Positions 51,488-58,643 of a DNA stretch of 64,000 nt are shown here, in pieces. The position numbers and the translations under genes were made by a program. Origin of the DNA: CADEDH01 sp039029735. GTDB lineage: Bacteria > Actinomycetota > Acidimicrobiia > Acidimicrobiales > SZUA-35. The notes under the pieces are model-generated. The model did no database searches. It was not told the origin of the DNA and saw nothing but the letters and a program-made list of their open reading frames with translations. Every line of letters begins with the position of its first letter. Position 1 is the first letter of the stretch. Where the stretch lies: contig JBCCFL010000004.1 of the NCBI GenBank assembly GCA_039029735.1, positions 168,678 through 232,677 of the forward strand, written 5' to 3'.

Positions 51488-52859
51488 CACCACGCGCCTC
51501 GATCGCAACGAGACCCACCCCGGGTACTGGCCAAGCCCCTGGCCCGTGGAGTGCGGCGGAAACCGTCGACAGAAGACCGCACCCGGCCGCCTCGACGCGG
51601 AGGCCGGCACGGCGACGGTGACCACCGTTCGCAACGACCGGTGGAACGTGATGGCGGTGGCCCGAGATCCCGGTGAGTGGTTCGTGGGGGGAACGATGGC
51701 CGCCTTCACCGGCGACCCCCCGTTCGGTTGGGTGCAGCGCCTCGATCCGGCGACCCTCGAACCGGTGGCCACCTCGCCCGAGCTGCCGTGCGGCGAGCAC
51801 GTGTGGTGCGGGGCGATCCTGGCCCACGCCAACGGCTCGATCCACTCGGTGAACGGTTCGTACCTCCATCGCCTCGATGCTGGCGATCTCTCGGTGCAGG
51901 CCGAACGGCAGCTGCCCGTCGACCGGAGCCACAACGGCCTGCTCGCGCTCAGCGATGGCACGCTCATCACCAAGGATCTCCGGCTGGAGGGCCAGGGCGG
52001 CACCACGATCAGCCGCCTCGATCCTGACACCCTCGATCTCGTTGACGAACCGCTCGTACTACCCGAGGGATCGATGGGCCGCATCGCCGCCGACTGGCTT
52101 GCTCCCGACGGTGCTCCGACCGGCGCCCTCGCTGACGCTGCGACCGATGCGGTGTACGTGCCCGGAACCGAACATGTGTGGCGCATCCTCGTTGGGCCCG
52201 ATGGGGTGGCCATCGACGAGGCGTGGCGGCCCCGCTACCGCCAGCCAGACGACTCGTGGGGGCTGTCGTGGGACGTCTGCCTGTCGGCGGGGGAGTGCTG
52301 GCTGCACGACTGTGGCGACGTGTCGTCGGTGCGGCACATCCACTCGGTGGAGCCGAACGGGCGCTACCCGGAGCCGCCGGGTCGAGCCTTGTCATGGCGA
52401 AACCAGGCGCCGTGGCCCGGCGCCCAGCGGCTGCTCCGGGTCCCGCTCGTTGGCGGCCACGAGCCGCGCTGGATCGAGCCGTTCGGTCGGCCCGGCGGTG
52501 GGGTGATCGCCCCGCCGATGCACATCCCCGAGCACGAGATGGCCATCGCCTGGGATTCGATCAACGGCGGACTCGCTGGTGTCTCCACCGCCGGTGGTGG
52601 CCTCGACGTGATGTGGCACGTTGACGCACGACCATCGATGCAGCCCGTGTACTTCGCCGACTCGGCCGAGTTGGTGATCAACGACTTCACCGACACCGGG
52701 AGTGACGACCTCATCGTGGTGAACGTCACCACGGGAACCGTGGTGGATCGCGTCGAGACTGGCTCGCGCGTCGCGAACGGCATGTTCCTCACCCCCGGCC
52801 CCGACCGCGACGTGTTCTACTGCTCCACGGCCTACCTGGCCCGCGTGCGATGGTCCTAG
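51462..52859 (+). CDS. Uncharacterised beta-propeller-like protein
   Basis: 465 residues from the ATG at 51462. No signal peptide. Short repeated beta units such as NGSIHSVNGSYLHRLDAGDLSVQAERQLP, NGLLALSDGTLITKDLRLEG...TTISRLDPDTLDLVDEPLVLP and LIVVNVTTGTVVDRVETGSRVANGMFLTPG suggest a PQQ/WD-type propeller. Cysteine-containing segment VCLSAGECWLHDCGDVSS in the middle. No catalytic motif seen; no family assigned. Cytoplasmic location of such a propeller is somewhat unusual. Confidence 0.7.
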   Translation: MATPPPRADTTRLDRNETHPGYWPSPWPVECGGNRRQKTAPGRLDAEAGTATVTTVRNDRWNVMAVARDPGEWFVGGTMAAFTGDPPFGWVQRLDPATLEPVATSPELPCGEHVWCGAILAHANGSIHSVNGSYLHRLDAGDLSVQAERQLPVDRSHNGLLALSDGTLITKDLRLEGQGGTTISRLDPDTLDLVDEPLVLPEGSMGRIAADWLAPDGAPTGALADAATDAVYVPGTEHVWRILVGPDGVAIDEAWRPRYRQPDDSWGLSWDVCLSAGECWLHDCGDVSSVRHIHSVEPNGRYPEPPGRALSWRNQAPWPGAQRLLRVPLVGGHEPRWIEPFGRPGGGVIAPPMHIPEHEMAIAWDSINGGLAGVSTAGGGLDVMWHVDARPSMQPVYFADSAELVINDFTDTGSDDLIVVNVTTGTVVDRVETGSRVANGMFLTPGPDRDVFYCSTAYLARVRWS

Positions 52860-52873
52860 CGCACCGAGCGTCA

Positions 52874-52879
52874 TAGGAT
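52874..52879 (+). promoter_or_regulatory. -10 element TAGGAT of a leaderless promoter
   Basis: TAGGAT ends 6 nt before the ATG at 52886. Confidence 0.6.
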
Positions 52880-52885
52880 CCGGCG

Positions 52886-53806
52886 ATGGTCCCTCTCGAC
52901 GAGACGTTCGACGGCACGTTCCCCTTTGCCCCCAACACCTTCGACGGGCACGGCTTCCAGCAGCACTACGTCGACGAGGGGCCCAGGGACGCGGAGGTGA
53001 TCGTGTGCCTCCACGGCGAGCCCACCTGGGGCTACCTGTACCGGCACATGATCGGCCCGCTCAGCCGCCATCACCGGGTGGTGGTGCCCGACCACATGGG
53101 CTTCGGGAAGTCGGCCACCCCGCTCGATAGGCCGTACACGCTCCAGCAGCACACCGAGAATCTGATGGCGCTCATCGACCATCTCGACCTCCGCGACATC
53201 ACCTTCGTGATGCAGGACTGGGGTGGACCGATCGGTACCGCCTACACGGTGCGGCGGCCCGAACGCGTAAAGCGGCTCTTCTACGCCAACACGGTGGCCG
53301 GCTACGGCAACGTGCAGGATCCCGACGTTCCCCAGATCGCATCGTCGCGCTGGTTCACCTGGATCGGCGCAGGGCTGGAGTCCGGCCGCACCGAACAGGT
53401 GCTGCGCAACGCCGGCTCCACGGTGTTGTCGGTGATGAAGATCATCGGTTTCGAGAACACCGCAGGTGTCGACGACACCTGGATTCGGGCCTACTCCTCG
53501 CCATTCCCCGATTGGGAGTCGGCGATCGGCGTCTACGAGTTCCCGATCGACGCGTTCGAAGGGCGGATCGTGCCCTACGTCATGGATGGCGCAGAGGGCG
53601 TGCCCGCGCTCCGGGCGAAGCCGGCGATGCTCTGCGAGGGGATGAAGGACCAGGCCATCCCGCCCGGCCGGGCCATCGCCGACTTCCGCGCGCTGTGGCC
53701 GAGTGCACCCGTGGTCGAGATGCCCAATGCCGGCCACTTCTGCCAGGAAGACGCACCGGAGATCCTGGTGTCGAACCTGCGCCAGTTCATCCAGGCCAAC
53801 CCCTGA
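52886..53806 (+). CDS. Haloalkane-dehalogenase-family alpha/beta hydrolase
   Basis: 306 residues. CLHGEPTWGYLYRHMI carries the HGEPTW oxyanion motif (43-48, Glu and Trp as in the DhlA type), the nucleophile is Asp111 in VMQDWGGPIGTAY with halide-binding Trp112 next to it, and His284 is in NAGHFCQEDAPE. Asp as nucleophile rather than Ser separates it from esterases; cleavage of haloalkanes or a related substrate is expected, though haloacetate and epoxide enzymes share the fold. Leaderless start. Confidence 0.83.
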   Translation: MVPLDETFDGTFPFAPNTFDGHGFQQHYVDEGPRDAEVIVCLHGEPTWGYLYRHMIGPLSRHHRVVVPDHMGFGKSATPLDRPYTLQQHTENLMALIDHLDLRDITFVMQDWGGPIGTAYTVRRPERVKRLFYANTVAGYGNVQDPDVPQIASSRWFTWIGAGLESGRTEQVLRNAGSTVLSVMKIIGFENTAGVDDTWIRAYSSPFPDWESAIGVYEFPIDAFEGRIVPYVMDGAEGVPALRAKPAMLCEGMKDQAIPPGRAIADFRALWPSAPVVEMPNAGHFCQEDAPEILVSNLRQFIQANP

Positions 53807-53809
53807 CGC

Positions 53810-54739
53810 TCAGACGCGAAGGCGGTCCATGAGCATCGTGAAGAAGTGGTCCTCCGGGTAGTCGGTGACCACGGTTGCGTTCACGGGCTCGTCGGTGAAC
53901 CCGAACCGGTCGACGATCAGCGCCCCCGCCATCGGGGGCGGACCGATGGCGATGTCCACGGCCACGCGCCGGGTGGTGGCCACCGACGGGTCGATGGCGT
54001 GGGCCATGGCGATCGGGTCGGGCAGGTCTGGCCCGGCAAGCTCGGTCTCGCTGTTGGCGTAGGTGGCCAGCACCGCCTGGATGTCGAGTGAGAACGACGA
54101 GAACGGAGAGCCGATCGCCCGGATCTCAGCTTCGCGGGGCGGGGTGACGACCGCCGATGCGATCGAGATGTCCCACCCCACGAGTTCGAGCGGCAGCCCC
54201 GATCTCAGCACCACGCGAACCGCCTCGGGGTCGACCCAGAAGTTGAACTCAGCCGACGGCGTGACGTTGCCGGGCCCGTTGAGCCCAGTGCCGCCCATCA
54301 CCACGACGCGCCGCACCATCGAGGCGATCTCGGGCGCCCACAACACGGCGATGGCGAGGTTCGTGAGCGGCCCGAGAGCCACGATGGTCAGATCGCCAGG
54401 GTGGGACCGGACCGCGTCGATGATCACCTTCGGCGCTGCGCCCGCGGCCGGGGTACGCCCCGACACCGGGAGGCCGATGTCGCCCATACCGTCGGCGCCG
54501 TGCACGGTCTGGGCCGTGCGCAGGTCGCGCATCATCGGTTCCGCCGCACCGGCGTACACGGGCACCTCGGCGCCGCACAGTTCCACCGTGTAGAGCGCGT
54601 TCTGCACCGCCTGGTCGAGCGGCACGTTGCCGGCTACCACCGTGATCGCCTCGACCGTCACATCGGGGTCGCGGAGGGCCATCACCAGGGCGACCGCGTC
54701 GTCCGAGGCGGTGTCGGTGTCGATCAACATGGGGGTCAC
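53810..54739 (-). CDS. Inosine-uridine-preferring nucleoside hydrolase family
   Basis: 309 residues from GTG 54739, chosen from the -10 element directly upstream; GTG 54748 is in frame. Calcium-binding N-terminal LIDTDTASDDA (Asp7, Asp9, Asp13, Asp14), VALGPLTNLAIAV, ribose-binding EFNFWVDPEA, and late Asp in LPDPIAMAHAIDP: the complete IUNH set. Cleaves ribonucleosides to base and ribose. Three nucleotides separate its stop from that of the convergent dehalogenase gene. Confidence 0.88.
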   Translation of the reverse strand: MTPMLIDTDTASDDAVALVMALRDPDVTVEAITVVAGNVPLDQAVQNALYTVELCGAEVPVYAGAAEPMMRDLRTAQTVHGADGMGDIGLPVSGRTPAAGAAPKVIIDAVRSHPGDLTIVALGPLTNLAIAVLWAPEIASMVRRVVVMGGTGLNGPGNVTPSAEFNFWVDPEAVRVVLRSGLPLELVGWDISIASAVVTPPREAEIRAIGSPFSSFSLDIQAVLATYANSETELAGPDLPDPIAMAHAIDPSVATTRRVAVDIAIGPPPMAGALIVDRFGFTDEPVNATVVTDYPEDHFFTMLMDRLRV

Positions 54740-54746
54740 GGCGATC

Positions 54747-54752
54747 ACGCTA
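54747..54752 (-). promoter_or_regulatory. -10 element TAGCGT of a leaderless promoter (minus strand)
   Basis: TAGCGT on the minus strand ends 7 nt before the GTG whose first base is 54739. Confidence 0.55.
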
Positions 54753-54778
54753 GGGAGCCCGGCGACCCGAGCCTCGGA

Positions 54779-55681
54779 TCAGGGCAGCGGCATGCCCTCG
54801 GACGCCTCGACGATGTCGTACACGTCGTTGCGGTCGAGCGAGACGTCGAAGGCTGCGAGCGATCCCGTGATGCGGGCCGGCTGCTGGCTTCCGACGATGG
54901 CCACGGGGCGCGACGGGTGGCACAGCACGAACGCCAGAGCCACCGTGGCCCGATCCACGCCTTCGCGGGCGGCAAGGGCGTCGAGCACCTCGACGAGCGC
55001 AGGTGGCACGTCCACGCCGGTGGCCAGGCGACCACCGGCGAGTGGGCTCCAGGCCAGAGGCGTCATGTTGTGGGTCATGGCGAGGTCGAACGTGCCATCG
55101 CGCATCGGATCGAGCGTGGCTGCAGAGAACTCGGGCTGGGTCGACACGATGTCGGCCTCGAGGTGGGAGAGCAGCGCGGCGGTCTGGGCCGGGGTGTGGT
55201 TCGACACGCCGATGTGGCCGATCTTGCCCTCGTCGACCAGCGCCTGCAGCGTGTCGGCCACTGCCGCCGGGTGCGTGAACATGTCGGGCCTGTGGATCTG
55301 ATAGAGATCGATGTGGTCGACCCCCAACCGTCGTAGCGACGCCTCGGCTGCCGCCCGCAGGGCCGTCGGCGACGAGTCGTATGGCACCGGAGGCACGATC
55401 CCGCCCTTGGTGGCCAGCACCATCCGGTCGCGCAGCGATGGCTCGGCGGCCAGCACCTTGCCCAGCGACTCCTCGACCGAGCCGAACCCGGTGCCCCCGT
55501 AGTCGAGCCCGTAGACGTCTGCCGTGTCGATCAGGTTCATCCCGGCGTCGAGCGCCGTGGTGACGAGGCCGACAGCCTGATCGAGATCGTCGGTGGTGAA
55601 GCGCCACAGCCCGTAGGCGAGTGGCCCGACCGAGAACGGCCCGACGGAGCGGGGAGTGGAGTCGACCAGGGATTCGGACAT
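54779..55681 (-). CDS. Aldo-keto reductase
   Basis: 300 residues with an intact tetrad: Asp52 and Tyr57 in GMNLIDTADVYGLDYGG, Lys92 in VLATKGGIVPP and His130 in IDLYQIHRPDMF. HIGVSNHTPAQ and PLAWSPLAGGRLA are typical of the YdhF/YajO-like group. Reduces sugar or aldehyde carbonyls with NADPH. A CAGGAT hexamer 6 nt before the ATG may be a weak leaderless -10. Sits between the LacI regulator and the nucleoside hydrolase on the same strand. Contrast with the active-site-altered homolog at 29887. Confidence 0.9.
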   Translation of the reverse strand: MSESLVDSTPRSVGPFSVGPLAYGLWRFTTDDLDQAVGLVTTALDAGMNLIDTADVYGLDYGGTGFGSVEESLGKVLAAEPSLRDRMVLATKGGIVPPVPYDSSPTALRAAAEASLRRLGVDHIDLYQIHRPDMFTHPAAVADTLQALVDEGKIGHIGVSNHTPAQTAALLSHLEADIVSTQPEFSAATLDPMRDGTFDLAMTHNMTPLAWSPLAGGRLATGVDVPPALVEVLDALAAREGVDRATVALAFVLCHPSRPVAIVGSQQPARITGSLAAFDVSLDRNDVYDIVEASEGMPLP

Positions 55682-55755
55682 GGCAGGATCCTGTGGGTAG
55701 GTGGCTGGGACAGCAGAGACAGCAGAGACGGCGGCGTCGATGCGAACGGTCGGGC

Positions 55756-56784
55756 TCAGCGGAACGGGGCGGTGGTGGTTCGCTTCCGCAACGCGATGGG
55801 AACGTTGTAGCGCACGGGCTCGGGCTTGTGGCCCCTCTGCGTCTGCTCCATCTCGTCGAGCAGGAGGCGGGCTGCCATCACGCCGTGTTGGGTGACGTCT
55901 TGTTGCACCGTGGTGAGGCCGAGCACAGCGGAGAACTCGTGGTCGTCCACGCCGATGATGGAGAAGTCCTCGGGCACTCGCAGGCCGCGCTCGCGGATCG
56001 TCTGCAGGGCACCGCTGGCGATCTCGTCGGACATGGCGAAGATGGCAGAGGGGGGATCGGGTTGGGCCAAGAGGTAGGCCATCGTGACCCGTCCGCCTTC
56101 CACGGAGCCGTGGGCCACGAGTTCCAGGGCCGTCTCGGGCTCGATGCCAGCCCGGCGCAACGCATTGTGGTACCCCCGACGGCGTTCGTCTGGCACGTCG
56201 AAGTGGATCGGAGCGTCGTTGAGTAGCTCGAACAGCGCGATCCGTCGGTGGCCCAGGCCCAGCAGGTGATCCACGGCGAGTTCGGCCACGGCGACGTCGT
56301 CCACCCGTACCGATGCGAAGGGCCCGGCGGTGCCGCCAACGCCGACGATGGCCGGCCCCACTGACGTAAGCGAGTCGAGCTCGGCGTCGGGGAGGCCGAT
56401 GTTCACCAGGATCAGGCCCTCGGCCCGTTGGGCGATCGGTGCGATCGGGAGCTGTCCGCTGCGCGCTCGCACCGTTTCGGTGGTGAAGAGTTGCACGTCG
56501 TAGCCGGCTTCGGTGAGCACCCGTTCCGCCCCAGCCATCACCTGGCTGAAATACCAGGAGCCGAGGTGGGGCACGGCCATCGCCACCGTGCGGGACCGCC
56601 CGGAGGCGAGGCGGGTGGCCGAGGGATCGGGCCGGTAGGAGAGCTTCGCTGCGATCTCCTCCACCCGGAGCCGGGTGGCCGGAGCCACGTTCGGAAGCCC
56701 GCGTAATGCCCTGCTCACAGTGGCCACGGACACCCCCGCCGTGCGGGCGACGTCATCGATGGTGACCGGTCGACGGGGGGTCAT
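55756..56784 (-). CDS. LacI-family regulator of the sugar transporter
   Basis: 342 residues from the ATG at 56784; an upstream frame to 56859 adds unlikely sequence. N-terminal helix-turn-helix and hinge: VTIDDVARTAGVSVATVSRALRGLPNVAPATRLRVEEIAAKLSYRP. Periplasmic-binding-type ligand domain follows with AMSDEIASGALQTIRERGLRVPEDFSIIGVDDHEF. Divergent from the binding-protein gene; an operator of LacI type lies in the 223-nt gap. Expected to repress the transporter until an alpha-glucoside or its product binds. Confidence 0.9.
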   Translation of the reverse strand: MTPRRPVTIDDVARTAGVSVATVSRALRGLPNVAPATRLRVEEIAAKLSYRPDPSATRLASGRSRTVAMAVPHLGSWYFSQVMAGAERVLTEAGYDVQLFTTETVRARSGQLPIAPIAQRAEGLILVNIGLPDAELDSLTSVGPAIVGVGGTAGPFASVRVDDVAVAELAVDHLLGLGHRRIALFELLNDAPIHFDVPDERRRGYHNALRRAGIEPETALELVAHGSVEGGRVTMAYLLAQPDPPSAIFAMSDEIASGALQTIRERGLRVPEDFSIIGVDDHEFSAVLGLTTVQQDVTQHGVMAARLLLDEMEQTQRGHKPEPVRYNVPIALRKRTTTAPFR

Positions 56785-56865
56785 CGCAGTGATCTCGATT
56801 GTTGTGAGTCCATGACGCCGGCCCGACAGTTTCGCATGGGGCTTGTCGCAATTTGGCAACGCGAC

Positions 56866-56893
56866 TTGCCCCGCCCTTTGTTTCCGCTAACCT
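56866..56893 (+). promoter_or_regulatory. Candidate promoter of the sugar transporter operon
   Basis: TTGCCC (56866-56871), 16-nt spacer, TAACCT (56888-56893). The operator at 56909 then falls within the first transcribed bases. A second TAACCT at 56904-56909 is an alternative -10. Confidence 0.4.
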
Positions 56894-56908
56894 TCGTCGA
56901 GCTTAACC

Positions 56909-56922
56909 TGCAAGCGTTTACA
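56909..56922. promoter_or_regulatory. LacI-family operator TGCAAGCGTTTACA
   Basis: The 14 bases match the TGNAANCGNTNNCA operator consensus of LacI/CcpA-type regulators at every fixed position, with the central CG. Placed just downstream of the candidate promoter, 86 nt before the binding-protein start and facing a divergent LacI gene. Confidence 0.75.
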
Positions 56923-57007
56923 TTTGAGCGACAGCTCAGATGGCAGCCATTCAGGCTGTGCCCCAGGGGAGAGGCCCCACGCGGGCTGAGAGAAAGAGAG
57001 ACCAACC

Positions 57008-58414
57008 ATGAATTCGCGATGGAGAGTGCTACTCGCACTGCTCTTCTCGTTCACGTTGGTGGCCGCGGCCTGCTCGGGTGACGAGGAGGCGGACGACGAG
57101 ACCACCGAGGCGACCGAGGAGGAGACCACCGAGACCACTGAGGCTGAGGCCGCAGAGGACGAGGAGGCCATGGAAGACGAAGAGGCGATGGAGGACGAGG
57201 GCACTGACCTCGCCGGCACGTCCGTCAGCATCTTCGGTCCTGAGTCCGAGGACGAGGCCGGCGCCATCCAGGCCGCCCTCGACATCTTCGGCGAGGCCAA
57301 TGGGATCGAGATCACCTACGTCGGTGATCCCGGCTTCTCCGATCAGATCAACGCCCAGATCACGGGCGGTAACCCCCCGGACATCGCCATCTTCCCGCAG
57401 CCCGGCAAGGTTGCTGACTTCTCCCGAGAGGGCTTCATCCTGCCGCTGCCCGACGACGTCGCAGCCACGGCCAATGCCACCTGGCCCCAGGCCTGGAATG
57501 ACTTCGGCATCGTGGACGGCACGCAGTACGCGGTGCCGAACAAGGCTGACCTGAAGTCGCTCGTGTGGTACCAGCCGGCTCGCTTCGAGGAGCTGGGCTA
57601 CGACGTCCCGACCACCTTCGATGAGTTCGTCGAGCTGGTGAACGACGCAGTGGCCAACGGTGACACCCCGCTGTGTGTCGGCATCGAGTCGGGCCCGGCG
57701 ACGGGCTGGACCTTCACTGACTGGACCGAGGACATGATGCTCCGCTTCGCCGGCGCCGACGTCTACGACCAGTGGGTCAACCACGACATCCCGTTCAACG
57801 ACCCGCAGGTCGTCGATCAGATGCAGGCCGTGATCGACCTGTGGAACACGCCGGGTGCGGTGTTCGCCTCAAGCGGTTCCATCGCCGCCACGAGCTTCCG
57901 TGACAACGGTCAGCCCCTGGTCGACGGTGACTGCCTCATGCATCGTCAGGCCAGCTTCTTCGCTGCCTTCATCCCCGAGGGCACGGCCTTCGCCGACGGT
58001 AGCGACGCAGCGATCGACGTGTTCTACTTCCCGTCGAATGAAGGTCGTCCGGTCCTCGTGGCCGGCACCATCGCCTCGGCCTTCCGTGACGCCCCCGAGG
58101 TGTGGGCCGTGATGGAGCACATGGCAACGGCCGAGTACGCCAACAACCGCCAGGCCGCTCAGACCGAGCTCCGCGGCGGTGGCCTCTCGGGCTACTTGAC
58201 GGCAGCCGACGGTGTCGACACGAGCCTGTTCCAGCCGCTTGAGCAGAGCTTCCTCGAGATCCTCGGCACGGCTGACGTCGCTCGCTTCGATGCGTCGGAC
58301 CTGATGCCCGCTGCTGTCGGTTCGGACTCGTTCTGGACTGAGGGCACGGCTGCGGTGAACGGCGACAAGAGCGTTCAGGAAGCGGCTGACGCCATCGAGG
58401 CCAGCTGGCCGTAG
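57008..58414 (+). CDS. aglE: Sugar ABC transporter binding lipoprotein, AglE-like
   Basis: 468 residues. Lipoprotein signal RVLLALLFSFTLVAAACSGDE (acylated Cys22), then an acidic Glu/Thr linker with EDEEAMEDE repeats (to about 66), then a type-1 binding-protein domain: VSIFGPESEDEAGAIQAALDIF, NPPDIAIFPQPGKVADFSREGFILPL, YAVPNKADLKSLVWYQPARFEELGYDVPTTFDEFVEL. The LKSLVWY segment is typical of AglE alpha-glucoside binding proteins. The ribosome binding site is weak (GAGAAAGAGAGACC); the 85-nt leader contains short hairpins. First gene of the agl-like operon. Confidence 0.88.
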   Translation: MNSRWRVLLALLFSFTLVAAACSGDEEADDETTEATEEETTETTEAEAAEDEEAMEDEEAMEDEGTDLAGTSVSIFGPESEDEAGAIQAALDIFGEANGIEITYVGDPGFSDQINAQITGGNPPDIAIFPQPGKVADFSREGFILPLPDDVAATANATWPQAWNDFGIVDGTQYAVPNKADLKSLVWYQPARFEELGYDVPTTFDEFVELVNDAVANGDTPLCVGIESGPATGWTFTDWTEDMMLRFAGADVYDQWVNHDIPFNDPQVVDQMQAVIDLWNTPGAVFASSGSIAATSFRDNGQPLVDGDCLMHRQASFFAAFIPEGTAFADGSDAAIDVFYFPSNEGRPVLVAGTIASAFRDAPEVWAVMEHMATAEYANNRQAAQTELRGGGLSGYLTAADGVDTSLFQPLEQSFLEILGTADVARFDASDLMPAAVGSDSFWTEGTAAVNGDKSVQEAADAIEASWP

Positions 58415-58423
58415 TTCCAGATT

Positions 58424-58460
58424 GACCGTTGTCGTCTGGTTCGGCCCGACGACAACGGTC
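58424..58460 (+). terminator. Intra-operon hairpin 1 (13-bp perfect stem)
   Basis: GACCGTTGTCGTC (58424-58436) pairs with GACGACAACGGTC (58448-58460), 11-nt loop, starting 9 nt after the binding-protein stop. Likely slows or partly ends transcription or protects the upstream mRNA. Confidence 0.7.
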
Positions 58461-58498
58461 GGTCGACGCCGTTACTGATCGTGACGGCAGGGTGCCGA

Positions 58499-58524
58499 AT
58501 CGTCGGCGCAGTGGCGCCGACGAT
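58499..58524 (+). terminator. Intra-operon hairpin 2 (11-bp perfect stem)
   Basis: ATCGTCGGCGC (58499-58509) pairs with GCGCCGACGAT (58514-58524), 4-nt loop AGTG. Confidence 0.65.
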
Positions 58525-58542
58525 CTCGCACAGACATCCTTG

Positions 58543-58573
58543 GAGGGCACCGGGGGACGACCCCGGTGCCCTC
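58543..58573 (+). terminator. Intra-operon hairpin 3 (13-bp perfect stem)
   Basis: GAGGGCACCGGGG (58543-58555) pairs with CCCCGGTGCCCTC (58561-58573), 5-nt loop GACGA. The most GC-rich and the best terminator candidate of the three, though without a T-run. Confidence 0.75.
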
Positions 58574-58601
58574 AGTATTCGGCGGGAGACGGGGGCGAGG
58601 G

Positions 58602-58607
58602 TATGAT
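58602..58607 (+). promoter_or_regulatory. Possible internal promoter -10 TATGAT
   Basis: TATGAT (5 of 6 to TATAAT) lies 36 nt before the permease ATG and after the third hairpin, so permease genes could have a separate start. No convincing -35. Confidence 0.35.
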
Positions 58608-58643
58608 CGGGCGGCCTCGGGGAGAGGCGGAAGGGTAGGGGGC

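Noticed and set aside
56960..57007. TPP-riboswitch-like string GGCTGAGA in the leader of the binding-protein gene
   Set aside because: Only this fragment matches; the ACCTGATC-type and GGGTAATACC-type segments and their pairing are missing, and the downstream genes have no thiamine link. The purine-rich part is better explained as the ribosome binding region.
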